DNA of 64,000 bases from Gonocerus acuteangulatus (GCA_946811695.1 OX328128.1:29435457-29499456); one strand, 5' to 3'; positions 48,907-59,142 are shown, counted from the stretch's first letter. The notes: generated by a model not told the origin, from the letters alone. Numbers and translations are program-made.

Positions 48907-49077
48907 CAGGAACCGGGGTCTCCCGTGGTCTAATGGCTAGCGCCTTGGATTCATAAGCGGGAGATGGTGGGTTCGATTCCCAACCTCCGGCAGGAATTTT
49001 ATCATCCCACGGCTCGCTGGTGAAATTCCTCGCTACACCCTGGATGTCGGCGCTAATGACCTAGATGTAGATGTGCC

Positions 49078-49160
<83 letters not shown>

Positions 49161-49167
49161 GGAACCG
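48907..49167 (+). mobile_element. tRNA-derived SINE, family A, with 79-nt poly(A)
   Basis: The body starts at 48916 (GGGTCTCCCGTGG). A-box and B-box are intact (GGTCTAATGG, GGGTTCGATTCCC). Tail GGCGCTAATGACCTAGATGT, AGATGTGCCGT, then 79 uninterrupted A (49080-49158). The flanking repeats are CAGGAACCG (48907-48915) and CTGGAACCG (49159-49167), one mismatch. It sits within the TTAGCGCGGTTCC region of a family F element. The very long pure A tract indicates a recent insertion. The apparent poly-phenylalanine frames on the minus strand are translations of this tract. Confidence 0.95.
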
Positions 49168-49225
49168 CGCTAAGATGACGCAGTTCCTGCGAGTCGGACT
49201 TTTTTTTTTTATATAATTTTTCAAA

Positions 49226-49720
49226 GTTTGCCATAATCGTCTTTTTGGCGATATTTGAAGTACAATATCTCAAAAGGGCCTGAGTCGAAAATTATGAAAA
49301 GTATACAGATAAGACCTCTTCATGACATAAACAAATGATATCAATTTGGTGACTGAGACTCAACTGGTTCCAGAGTTATAGTGTACCAAGTTTGTCATAA
49401 TCGTATTATTCGCAATATTTGGAGTACAAAATCTCATAAGGGCCTGAGTCAAAAATTATGAAATTTATACAGATGACACTTTTTTATGACATAAACAAAT
49501 GATATCAATTGGGTGAGTGAGACTTAACTGGTTCCAGAGTTATAGTGCATCAAAGTTTGCCATAATCGTATTTTTCGCAATATTTGGATTACAAAATCTC
49601 AAAAGGGCCTCAATCGAAAATTATGAAATTTATACAAATAAGACCTCTTTATGACATAAACAAGTGATAACAATTTGGTGGCTGAGACTCAACTGGTTCC
49701 AGAGTTATAGTGCATCAAAG
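49226..49720 (+). repeat. Three tandem 165-bp units within the foldback arm
   Basis: Each has TTTGCCATAATCGT, AAAGGGCCTGAGTCGAAAAT, TTATGACATAAACAAATGAT and GGTTCCAGAGTTATAGTG. Unit starts at 49226, 49391 and 49556. Confidence 0.9.
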
Positions 49721-50480
49721 TTGGGCGAAAATTATTTTAAATACTAGGTAAATCCATTTATACTATGAATTGTCAATAAATGTTGTGTGCGTATAATATC
49801 ATTTTCGCCCAACTTTGATACACTATAACTCTGGAACCAGTTGAGTCTCAGCCACCAAATTGATATCATTTGTTTATGTCATAAAGAGGTCTTATCTGTA
49901 TAAATTTCATAATTTTCGACTCAGGCCCTTTTGAGATATTGTACTTCAAATATCGCCAAAAAGACGATTATGGCAAACTTTGAAAAATTATATAAAAAAA
50001 AGGAAATAGTTCTCAATCTTGAAACTTCTGCAACAAGTAGTCATATAATACATCTGTGTAACAAAAAAAATTGAAGGTGAGTCGTTATTCCTTCTAATAA
50101 TTGTGAAGTTCTAAAACTCCCGGTTTACGTTAAATTTTAATCAATTTTCATGATTTTTTTTCTTCAATTTCCACACTATTTAGAAAACTCAATGGAGGAA
50201 CAAAAATGAAGAGCATATCGTTTTGATAATTTTAGTGTTTGTTCTGTTTTGACATCTATGAAATTAAGAGAGTTAGATAAATTTACGTAAAACTTGATTT
50301 TGGACAAAAAGTAGTTAAAATGCGAAATTAAAATGGCCGGCAAAAAAAAAACGATGACATAGAAAACTTTTTTCCTGCAGGTTTGAACTCTCCTAGTATA
50401 GGGGAATAACTGGTAAAAAAATTACGAAAATCAAAAATATCGAGCAACATGGTCTGGGTGATTTCTAATGGATTGACCCT

Positions 50481-50640
50481 TCATCGTTTAAAATTTTGCG
50501 CCAGGGTTAAAACCAGTCCTTTTCTAAAACAATGATTTTTTTTGTAAGGCCGAGAATGCTTTAACATTTAAGAGTGCATGTTAAGGTTACAATAAATACA
50601 TTAAAAACATTATTTTTTTTTCGTAGACACTTTTTTTACA
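50481..50640. other. No recognisable feature
   Basis: AT-rich spacer. Confidence 0.5.
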
Positions 50641-50975
50641 AACCAAAGCCAGCTGAGAGCCGAGATGGTAGAACTCGGTGGCACGTAGGGAGGAGGGGGA
50701 GAAAAAAAATCAACACTGGGGATTATGATGAGGAAAACCCCCTTAGAAACTCGGAAAGGCCTCGTCGCCGTTTCCTTCTTTTTCTGGACAGGAATTTTCT
50801 TTGATGCGCCAAGATCGGCGGGGTTTCCCGGCGCGTGGGAGTCTACCCCGAGGCACCGTCAAAGTTCAAGTGGTGGATTAGAGCGAGTCAAGGAAAGGGA
50901 CGGGTTACTCTCAAAAGGCCCTTTGAAGGTTCATCACGCCCTTTCCAGGGACGTCCACTAGGACGCATGCTAATC
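50641..50975. other. GC-rich, CpG-containing island of unknown role
   Basis: Contrasts sharply with the AT-rich surroundings and contains several CpG-bearing stretches (TCGGCGGGGTTTCCCGGCGC near 50816). Two overlapping short plus-strand frames cross it (50574-50804 and 50725-50961) but show no known domain. It could be a promoter-proximal region, an exon, or transferred or repeat sequence; the sequence does not decide. Confidence 0.3.
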
Positions 50976-51034
50976 ACGAATTTCACACCAATGTAAAGCG
51001 CGTATATTTTCTGACCATTCTTGCGTTTTATATT

Positions 51035-51037
<3 letters not shown>

Positions 51038-51102
<65 letters not shown>
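51038..51102. repeat. (CT)n-(TA)n compound microsatellite
   Basis: About 13 CT units followed by about 19 TA units. Confidence 0.95.
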
Positions 51103-51105
<3 letters not shown>

Positions 51106-51109
51106 TTTA

Positions 51110-51446
51110 TTTTTCGTCGCTGGGATGATATTTTTAGAATGAACAGCATTTTTCTCTGGCGGTAGTACACCTCCTCACTTCTTCCTGGAATATTTCGGTG
51201 GATTTATCTCCATCTTCGTCAGACCGTTGGTCTTGCGATTCTGGGGCTAGCGAGTAGATAGGGAGCCCAGATCGTGGGAAATGTCATTCCCTCAGCAACC
51301 ACCGAGGAAGAAACAACAATGACCTGGCTGACGAAGATGGAGATGAATCCATCGAAATATTCCAGGAAGAAGTGAGGAGGAGTACCACCGCTGGAGAAAA
51401 ATGCCGTTCCATCCAAAAATATCATCCCAGCGACGAAAAATATCAT
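51110..51446. repeat. Inverted repeat, arms about 110 bp
   Basis: TCGTCGCTGGGATGATATTT, CTCCTCACTTCTTCCTGGAA and TCTCCATCTTCGTCAG on the left are mirrored by CTGACGAAGATGGAGA, TTCCAGGAAGAAGTGAGGAG and AAATATCATCCCAGCGACGA on the right around about 110 bp. MITE-like, bordered by microsatellites on both sides. Confidence 0.8.
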
Positions 51447-51563
51447 CAAAATCAAACACACACACACACTCATATATATATGTATACTTGAATATGTAGA
51501 ATTTAGCTATTGAACTTTTGTTTCATTGGAAACCCCTTAAGGATTTATGTCCCTTCAAGGATT

Positions 51564-51566
<3 letters not shown>

Positions 51567-51630
<64 letters not shown>
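51567..51630. repeat. (TA)n microsatellite
   Basis: About 30 TA units. Confidence 0.95.
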
Positions 51631-51635
<5 letters not shown>

Positions 51636-52225
51636 ATTATATTGTTTTTGTAGCCAACAATGGAAGAAAAAAATGTATAAAATTACATTTGTGCATGTTT
51701 GATGGTGACACGATGCAGCTACCAAGTTATTTTTGTATTGATATCATTCTGAAGAAGTATATACATACAGATGATGCCTCAACATATAACTTGCTACAAG
51801 CACTATTTTATTGATCTTTGATGCCTATTTGTATAAATAAAAAAAATGCCAGACTTCCAACAATTTGTTTTAGTACTCTTTACGAAGCTAATTTTATGGA
51901 ACCACAATAATATTTGTAAGTTTATTTCAGTACTTCTCTTCGGGATCCAATTTAAAAGTTAAACATTTTAACAAAACAATATATTTTATCAGAAATGGAA
52001 AACGTTCTGATAAAATAAGTTATTTAATATGTTTTGGCTGTGGCTGAAAAAATAAAAACCCGAAGCGGAATAAATATATGCGTCCGGCTGTTAGAATAAA
52101 CAGCAGAAATAATAAACAAGGGCACGAGAAAATTGATAAAGTGACTTTTTTGTTTTTGAGTCGAAATGGATGGAGTTGCATGTTATTCTTGCTGGGTGGG
52201 GTTTGGTTCGACTTATGGGTTAGGC
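51631..52225. other. No recognisable feature
   Basis: AT-rich, no recognisable repeats or coding regions. Confidence 0.5.
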
Positions 52226-52227
52226 TC

Positions 52228-52345
52228 TCTCTCATCCTATCTCTCTCTCTCTCACTCTCTCTCTCACTCTCACACACTCTCTCCCCCCTCTCTCTCACAC
52301 ACACACACACACACATACACAAATGCACATATACACACAATCTCT
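52228..52345. repeat. (CT)n-(CA)n microsatellite region
   Basis: Interrupted CT runs followed by about 11 CA units. Long frames crossing it on both strands are simple-repeat translations. Confidence 0.95.
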
Positions 52346-52616
52346 CCCTCTTTCAACACCTCTTTCTTCAAACGGTATTCAGCCCTCGTGATCTCACTCA
52401 TTAATTTTATATCTTCTTGTTTCATTTTCCTCTCTATGTCTCGATAAAAACAATTCTTTTTAAGTAAAAGAACGAGTTTTCTATATAAAAATTTATATTT
52501 GTTATCCATACATATCATTTGAAGACATTGTTCAAATATACTTTCATTAACCTCAAAAGCGCCTTTACTTATATAGTTCCAAATGTTCCACTCCAAATTG
52601 TCTTACCATCCTAATC

Positions 52617-52800
52617 CTGAAGGTCTATCCTTATCATCCCAATCCCATTCAGACAATCCTCCCAGGTGGCTCAAGAGACAGTGGCCCCGAGACAATTTAA
52701 TCATCTGATCTTACCGTGACCATTAAAATATTTACCAAGATATCTCTGGAAGTGCCAACAGTGGTTGTCTTCTTCCATATTTTGTATGTCTTTTTTTTTC
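52617..52800 (+). repeat. Uninterrupted copy of repeat R
   Basis: CCCAATCCCATTCAGACAAT, CTCCCAGG, CTCTGGAAGTGCCAACAGTG and TTCTTCCATATTTTGTATG run continuously, whereas the copy at 14155-14890 is split here by a mariner. Confidence 0.75.
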
Positions 52801-52829
52801 TTTCTTTCTTTTCTTTTACTTTTACCGTT

Positions 52830-52835
<6 letters not shown>

Positions 52836-52877
<42 letters not shown>
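52836..52877. repeat. Poly(A) tract
   Basis: About 42 A. No SINE tail motif directly upstream. Confidence 0.9.
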
Positions 52878-52879
<2 letters not shown>

Positions 52880-53039
52880 CTTATAGGTATAGTGTGCTAA
52901 AAGAGCTGACTTCAGTCACTATTAAACTCATATAAAGAAGTTCATACTATGGCATCCTATTACTTGTTTACACCCTGTATAAAATGATTGCTGTTGACCC
53001 TCGGTATATCTGCAGAGATATACAGCATAGATGGAATCG

Positions 53040-53120
53040 GGATTTGCATAATCCCCTCCAGATGCTTTGACAGCATCCGACAGCGACAGGCCTACTGCCC
53101 TGCAATACACTCTAGGGATT
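53040..53120 (-). repeat. Repeat shared with 57525-57610
   Basis: CATAATCCCCTCCAGATGCT and TTTGACAG followed by CTGCAATAC are found inverted at 57535-57600 (TGTCAAAGCATCTGGAGGGG, ATTATGG). Minus-strand reading here includes VKASGGDYANPDSI and at 57570 VKASGGDYGNL, so both could derive from one coding sequence. Confidence 0.5.
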
Positions 53121-53195
53121 AACAAGGCGCTCCACGATCAGATTCCAATTCTATCAATGCGTCAGATCGGAGCTATAAACTGTAACATGTCTATA

Positions 53196-53196
<1 letters not shown>

Positions 53197-53252
<56 letters not shown>
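53197..53252. repeat. (TA)n microsatellite
   Basis: About 28 TA units. Confidence 0.95.
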
Positions 53253-53256
<4 letters not shown>

Positions 53257-53928
53257 TCTGACGAAATTTTTAAAACAAAAAAAAATTAATTACGTAAATA
53301 TCAGCACATTTTTGCCATTGAATCCTAAGGATGATAGACCTCATGGAGTTTTGAAATGTAGGTCGGGCAAGCTAGTAATTCATCTAGAGAGTAACGAATC
53401 CAGGTCACCGTAACTTCATTAAAGTGCGGACAGGAGCTGGGAGCATATATCACCATCGTGCTACTGTTCAGGCGACCGTAACTCTTCCTCGTCACTCCTA
53501 AATCCCGGGGAGAAGGCTGTCGGCTCCAGCGGACAAAGGGTAACTCTTCACATTCCGGGTAGTAATACAGCCCAGGGTGGGTCTAGATGATTTTAATACT
53601 TTGACGACCGGTGGAATAAAAAACTATGGCAATAAATAGTTTAATGACCGCCGAAGTGGCCGAAACTCACACAAAATAAATAAAACATAATAAAAAGAAA
53701 AAAAACTGAAAAGGCTACAGCTGGTATTTCTGAATTTCTGGGCTTTTTGATGCAGAGGTACACACTGATTTGGCTAGTCAGCTGTTGATGCTTCAAAAAG
53801 AGATAATCATGCAACTTATAGAGGAGGTTCATAGTTCTCTCTGTATATAATTTGGGATATCATCAAACTGATCAAAATATGGAATATTTTATTTGATTGT
53901 GGTTTTGTTTTAAGCAAACTTATTAGTG

Positions 53929-53985
<57 letters not shown>

Positions 53986-54760
53986 GCACAATCCTGTTTC
54001 TTGCTTTATAGATAGTGTACAGATTCTTACATATTTTTTAATCATTAAGATTATCATTATAGATCTTATTAGATTATAAGAATCTAATATTAAGATTAAG
54101 ATTATCATGCTGTACATAGTGTGTAATTCTTGCTTTATACATAGTGTGTAGATAAGAAATTAAAAGAAAAAGAGTTTCATTACGGTTTGAGATACTTGTG
54201 AACATTGGATGAGCATTAGACTAAAAGCTTTAATGCTGATTTAAGAAATGCAATGAAACCTTAAAAAAATGTGTACACGCAACAAAAAAAATTGTAGTTG
54301 TAATACAATAAACACGGGTTTTTCCAAAGAACATTTAGAACGGAATATCTCTGGAACGGAGTTAGATAGAAATGTGTGGTTGGTGGTGTCCAACTACATT
54401 TTTTGTCTAGTTTAACCTTCTAGAATATTGTCATTAACTTGCCATACACCCTGTATATATACATAGTAGGGTTTCCATCTGATCTCCACAATCCGATAAA
54501 CAACACTATTTGGATTTAGATAATATCTTTCCAATACAGGCTTAAAACCATATAATAATTCCTTGATGAAAGAAAAACTAAGAATTAGAATTAGAAAAGT
54601 ATTTAGCTTTTGTGAAAAATACTTCTGAATAAATAATACACTCTTCCACTAAAAAATTTTCCTGCTTAACTAGTCAACTGTGTTTGATTTTTGCCCCTCT
54701 TGAAAAGAAAAATTTTAAAATAATTTTTAAAATTTTTTAAAATAATTTTTAAATTCCCTT
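53253..54760. other. No recognisable gene; one (TA)n at 53931-53981
   Basis: AT-rich sequence. GCCATACACCCTGTATATAT at about 54440 resembles the outer end of the 5264-type foldback element, but no further match follows. Confidence 0.45.
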
Positions 54761-54765
54761 TTTTC

Positions 54766-54990
54766 GGAGGCCCGGTGGCCGTGAGCGTTAAAGCGTGAAC
54801 ACTTAACACTCCGTGCCAAAGGGTCGTGGGTTCGATTCCCACTAGGGATGGTGGCTTTTCTTTAGAAAAAAGAAAAGGCATCAGCCCTATCCCGGATAGA
54901 AAAGGGTGGTAACCTATAGATAACCCGTCTAAAATTCGTAGTTATTAATAAATGGACGTTAAAATTTAATAAATTTAAAATAATTAAGTA
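54766..54990 (+). mobile_element. tRNA-derived SINE, family C, best copy
   Basis: The head CGGAGGCCCGGTGGCCGTGA then GCGTTAAAGCGTG, a long variable-arm-like stretch and a B-box GGGTTCGATTCCC (54829-54841). The G.GGCC.....GTTAA.GCG order and the long distance to the B-box suggest a Ser- or Leu-type tRNA ancestor (inference). The body carries GTGGCTTTTCTTTAGAAAAA then AGAAAAGGCATCAGCCC, and a tail GGTAACCTATAGATAACCCG then AATAAATGGACGTTAAAATT. This tail differs from that of families A and B, so another LINE partner is likely. Confidence 0.8.
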
Positions 54991-55374
54991 TGCGGAAATG
55001 ACACTACTTGTCTCCAGTGATTAAATATACTGTCTCCAGTGATATTTTACCATTTCAGTGGAATTAAAACATTGTTAACAATAGGAATAGCCGACTTGTT
55101 TTAACGTTGTATGCGGAGTGTTTTATATATACATGTTTGTGAATCTGTTTTATCGCTTGTTTATGACAAAAAGCTCACTATATTCGGAAGGAAATTAAGA
55201 AACAGCCAATAATATAACAATATATAAATAAAATACATTTAAATTAAATAAAATATTCCTTCCTGTACAAAAATAGATACATTTAATTTCATTTTGAGCT
55301 CTATACGGTTTTATTCATTTTAGACCATGTTAATAATCTTCGTCCACTATTCTCGGTCCTGAGCTCCTCTCCAC

Positions 55375-55637
55375 CATGGGCGTATATAAGGGAGGGGGGG
55401 GGGGCTGTAGCCCCCCGAAATTTTGATTTGATCGATAAAAATTTCATAAACCCCTTAAAAATAAATTAAATAAGATCATGTAGTTCATAAAACATATTCT
55501 ATTTTGAGTGTAATAGCTTTTAAGTTGGCTAAAACTCTTCCAAATCTAAATTGTTAGTATTTCATACACCGGAAATGGTCTCAGCCCCCCGAAATTTTCC
55601 TAGCCCCCTCCGAAATTATTTTCTATATACACCCATG
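55375..55637. mobile_element. hAT-like MITE, copy 2
   Basis: Ends CATGGGCGTATATAAG and (inverted) CATGGGTGTATATAG. Flanks CTCTCCAC (55367-55374) and CTCTACAC (55638-55645) form an 8-bp target duplication with one mismatch. The body matches copy 1 at 31444. Confidence 0.8.
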
Positions 55638-55860
55638 CTCTACACCAATTATCAACTACGAATTTGGTAATTTTATCTATCCAACTTCAAAAATAGCTTC
55701 TCCTGCGTTTAGTACTTCAGCCGGTAAGCCCGTATACATAGGTATGTTCGTCTGCTTTTTTTATTTCATTTTTAATTGGATTCGTTTATTTTAAGTATTT
55801 ATTTTGTAATAATTATGCATTATTTACCTCTCGGAAAGTCACAATCTAAATGTAGTGGGG

Positions 55861-55915
55861 CATAGTGGTGCCAAACGTCCGAGGGGAAAACCTGTTGATA
55901 CTCGAATCTTTTTGA
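55861..55915 (+). mobile_element. Transib-like terminus
   Basis: CATAGTGGTGCCAAACGTCC then GGGGAAAACCTGTTGATACT and CGAATC is matched, inverted, at 63009-63061. A 7.2-kb span between them is too heterogeneous to be claimed as one element, and the flanks (TGGGG and CGCCG) do not match. Confidence 0.45.
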
Positions 55916-56790
55916 TATCGATATCGTATTTGAAGTATTTTTTATTTTTTTTTTCGAGCTCCGAGATCATGGTACATTTTGGCAAAGATGTTTATAGCCT
56001 ACATATTTTATGAAATTTTAGTGTACTTCACGAGTAACATCAGGGTAGGATAAACAAAATTGATAAAAGGGACAATGTTTCATTGTTAATTATTCTACAA
56101 TCACTAACAATGGGAAGCCATTTATGTTTATTCCCTAATGCCACTCGTGCAGTTCTCTCAAATTTCAGAGGGTTGGACATTGGAGAAAACTTTGAAGAAT
56201 CAGTACTTAAATACTTTTGCAACTACTCATTTCTTATGGGAACAGAATGAATTCATTAAAACCACAAAATAAATATAAAATTACAATATTTATAAATTGT
56301 ACTAAAAAATCATATAAGGCACATGTCAAAGGTACTCTAAGGAAATATTTGTCCTTATATGAAGATTATAAATAACTATATGTAGGTTATAAGGAAATAT
56401 ACGTAGATCCATAGCAATTTTTCACCAATGGTTTTTGCCCACTGAATAGTTGGTTCAGGGATTTCAAAAATATATCTCACGAAAACAATTCCGATACCAA
56501 AACGCACTTTGTTCCAAATTCCTCAAGACAAATACCCAGAACAAATTTCAATTTTGATAAACAAATAACCAAATTGCTCATGGACACTAAGGGACATGAT
56601 TGATCTTATCAGTCCAGACGTGGCCCTACCTGCGGAAGGTTCTCTAATGGATAGGCTGTAACCATATTTTATTTTATTTAGTTTAAGTGCTCCTGAAGAG
56701 GCGTCACAAAGACGTAAAACATGTAGAGCCTAATAAAAGAGTAGAGAAGAAAGTAAGTGTTTTTATAAATTTGACCTTCTACCACAGACG
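55916..56790. other. No recognisable gene
   Basis: AT-rich. CAAAGACGTAAAACATGTAG near 56710 resembles parts of the palindrome at 11085. Confidence 0.45.
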
Positions 56791-56794
56791 AGTA

Positions 56795-57370
56795 CATAAA
56801 ATTGTTATTCGTGGTATTTAAGAAAATATTCGAAGAGCCCAAAACGTTTCATTCCTGTTAATAAAATATTTTTTTCCCTAAGACTTCCTTCACACTAAAC
56901 GAAGAACAGTTCAAAGCAACAAAAACAGCACTCTCGAAGTTTTAAGCGCCAATTTTTCCGATTTAGATCGTCCTATCTTAAATTACTTTAGAATGTTTTT
57001 AGCGAATATATTTTTTTATTCAGTAATTTAGTTTTATTTTTCATGTCTGTAAATGAAATATTTTTTTTTTTAATACTTGCTTGACTCCTAACGAAACCAA
57101 GATTTATATAGCTAAGTTTAGATGAATATTTAACGGCAGCAAGCATTTGAAACTGAATCAATCTTTTCTGAATACCCAAACTGAAAATTAGTTAGAAAAA
57201 GCCCGTTGTATCAACTTTTTTCGTAAACGTTTCAAGAAATGGGTTTAATGGTTTTAACATTTCAAATATGGCTTCGTTTTTTTTTTCAATACTTAAAAAC
57301 CTATGATAAACGTACCTGCAAGCATATTAACTGTAAAACGTAAGCACTTCGATTTTTTTGGCGCGATATA
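56795..57370 (+). mobile_element. Old family F relic
   Basis: TTAATAAAATATTTTTTTCC, TTTTAAGCGCCAATTTTTCC, CTGCAAGCATATTAAC and AACGTAAGCACTTCGATTTT then TTGGCGCGA follow the family F order, but at low identity and without either end. Confidence 0.55.
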
Positions 57371-57782
57371 CTTAAGCTTACTTGTAGAAAATTGTGTTTA
57401 TTTTATAAAATTTTAGTACAGTGGGATTTTAATACTTTTCAAATTCAGTTTCACAGTTTTATGTTGAACCAACTCTAATAGTTTTGTGCTGAGTTAGACC
57501 ACTGTTCGGTGTGTTTGTAATGAGACCGTATTGCAGAGTAGGACTTGCTGTCTTGCCTGTTACTGTCAAAGCATCTGGAGGGGATTATGGAAATTTGCAT
57601 TGTACGAATGGAGGAAACCGGCTACCTATGCTGATAACCAGATTCAGCTGATGGCTTAGCTGGAGCTAAGATTCTCCTAAACTATGAACAATGGCTGGAA
57701 AACTATTTTAAAATCTTATAAACAGGAGCGATTGAAGCTATTGCGCTGTAATTCCTTAAAAAAACAAAGGGTTCGGATGAAA

Positions 57783-57850
57783 AATATTTTATTTAAATTT
57801 TAACGTCCATTATAATTAGCTCAGAATTTTAGGAAGGGTTATCTGAGGAG
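57783..57850 (-). mobile_element. Fragment of SINE family C tail
   Basis: Plus-strand ATTTAAATTTTAACGTCCAT then GAATTTTAGGAAGGGTTATC is the reverse complement of the family C tail. The following GAGGAGCCTGGTATCAAAGT then TGGACAACTCCA is shared, inverted, with 59222-59253. Confidence 0.6.
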
Positions 57851-57879
57851 CCTGGTATCAAAGTTGGACAACTCCACTT

Positions 57880-58300
57880 TTGCTTTTTTTACAGGAAAGG
57901 TGAAAAACCATATCTTCTACGTGGTTGTCAGTATCTTGGTGATTTTTTTCTATGTCATTCTCATAGGCCTCAACAATATTTTTACAAACGCATTACAAAA
58001 TTATATGAGTATTGAGGCCGTAATTCCGCTGCAAATAGTGGAGTTGTCCATTTTTGAAAACAAGTCATGGAGTTGTCTGTTTTTTAAGCCAAAGGGAGCA
58101 ATTTTAAAATTGAATCTGTCCTCTTTTGAAATCAAACAGTTATTAAATCGTTATCAATGAATTTATATTTTCTTCGTCTACACTCTAATGGTGTTTTAAA
58201 ATAATGTAATTATATCTAATGTATTAAAACAAAATCATATAAAAGGGGGGTAACGGCTATTTATGGCGGGTAACAGCTATTTAATATAAAGTAGGTATAG
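57880..58300. other. Unassigned, 98-codon frame
   Basis: Frame 57864-58160 has a hydrophobic segment (HIFYVVVSILVIFFYVILIG) but no recognisable family. Variants of GGAGTTGTCCATTTTTGAAA recur at about 57868, 58040, 58068 and 58673, suggesting a relic of repeated sequence instead of a gene. Confidence 0.3.
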
Positions 58301-58301
58301 T

Positions 58302-58518
58302 ATGGCTAGTTATTTTTTTTATTTTTTTTTAAACGGCGTATCAACATTAGGGCTATTAACGCCGGGCTGTCTACAGGTTGCCAACCTTTTCTATAATGCC
58401 AACAGTGCGTGGTCGGCCACCCATTCAGGTACTGGTCATGCCCGACGTTTCTTAACTTCGGTATCTACGGGAACCGGTGCACTCAACGTGGCTATGGCCG
58501 TTGGCATGGCTAGTTATT
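58302..58518 (-). mobile_element. 5S rRNA-derived SINE with perfect 13-bp target duplication
   Basis: Minus strand, body 58505 down to 58315. The head reads TGCCAACGGCCATAGCCACG, TGCACCGGTTCCCGTAGATA, CGAAGTTAAGAAACGTCGGG and CTGAATGGGTGGCCG, i.e. a nearly full 5S rRNA with its internal control region. It is followed by TGGCAACCTGTAGACAGCCC, then the shared tail stem-loop GGCGTTAATAGCCCTAATGT and TGATACGCC, and a short A-rich end. ATGGCTAGTTATT is present on both sides (58302-58314 and 58506-58518), proving retroposition of the 5S-plus-tail unit. Confidence 0.9.
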
Positions 58519-58772
58519 AATACTATTTATTAACCGGATAACAGGTAGTTATTAACAAGAATCATCGCTAACTGCCCTCATTACAAGTTACTATAAACAT
58601 TCAACCATGATGGATTTGCAGCGCATGTCGGGACCAGATTGCATGAATGCAAGCTTTTCAATGGCTACTGAAGGAGTTGTCATTTTTTTAAACAAAACTG
58701 TGTGGGAATTGTCCATATTCTGATTCTGAACTGATCGAATACCTAATTTCTAACCTGTTATTTTACCTAATT

Positions 58773-59142
58773 TCTGTCCGTTTTTGGTGCGAGGTTAGCT
58801 CACTGGTAGAGCACTGGACTAATAAGCTGGAGGACCTGAGTTCAAATCCCGAGAAAGCACTAAAGATTTTTTCTTCTAGTCTCTTCGTTCAAGGATTGAA
58901 TTCGGCCTCCCTGACCGTCCCTAGGCCAACCCAGCCTTTAATTAATTTATCAATGGGGACCTTGGTGCTAATGACCCAAGAAGTCGAAGAAGCAAGGGGA
59001 AAATCAGGCGGTCGGAGCATAGTACAGACCATACTATCTCCCTAGTGTGCCGCATGGTCGTGAATCAGATACCTCTATAGTATCTGCCCCTCAAGGCCCT
59101 TGTGGCCTGTTACGGGACTGATTTTTTTTTCTGCCCGTTTTT
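58773..59142 (+). mobile_element. tRNA-derived SINE, family B, full length
   Basis: Body 58786-59129. The head contains GGTTAGCTCACTGGTAGAGC (A-box region) and GAGTTCAAATCCC (B-box, 58838-58850), with a CTAATAA anticodon loop, suggesting an Ile-type ancestor (inference). The middle has GGGGACCTTGGTGCTAATGA, related to the tail of family A. The 3' part (GGTCGGAGCATAGTACAGAC, CTCCCTAGTGTGCCGC, AGTATCTGCCCC, GGCCTGTTACGGGACTGA, then a T run) also occurs alone at 29655. The flanking 13-mers TCTGTCCGTTTTT and TCTGCCCGTTTTT form the target duplication. Confidence 0.85.

Larger units (their letters stand above)
47622..49210 (-). mobile_element. Family F element inserted in the foldback element
   Basis: Minus orientation: it starts at the right with AAGTCCGACTCGCAGGAACT (rc of 49180-49199) and ends at the left with the hairpin GGGGTTCCTCCCT and GGAACCGCGCTAAAA (47622-47656 inverted). 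(TA)n at 47761-47840. The target is a T8 tract; the element is now flanked by T4 and T11. It is itself interrupted by a SINE at 48916-49158. Confidence 0.9.
47135..50480. mobile_element. Foldback element with arms of about 0.69 kb, interrupted by family F
   Basis: Ends AGGGTCAATCCATTAGAAAT (47134-) and ATTTCTAATGGATTGACCCT (to 50480) are exact inversions. Left arm 47135-47621 plus 49211-49735 pairs with right arm 49790-50480 around a centre of about 55 bp. The left arm is broken by a family F element at 47622-49210; the right arm keeps the uninterrupted sequence (minus-strand reading CTATTTCC, T8, ATATAATTTTT). The left arm also contains three tandem copies of a segment that is single in the right arm. 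About 1.76 kb without the insertion. No coding capacity; superfamily not identified. Confidence 0.85.

Noticed and set aside
49033..49273. Minus-strand frames with long phenylalanine runs
   Set aside because: They are translations of the 79-nt poly(A) tail of the SINE at 48916.
52020..52404. Frames of over 100 codons on both strands
   Set aside because: They run through CT/CA simple repeats and lack any domain.
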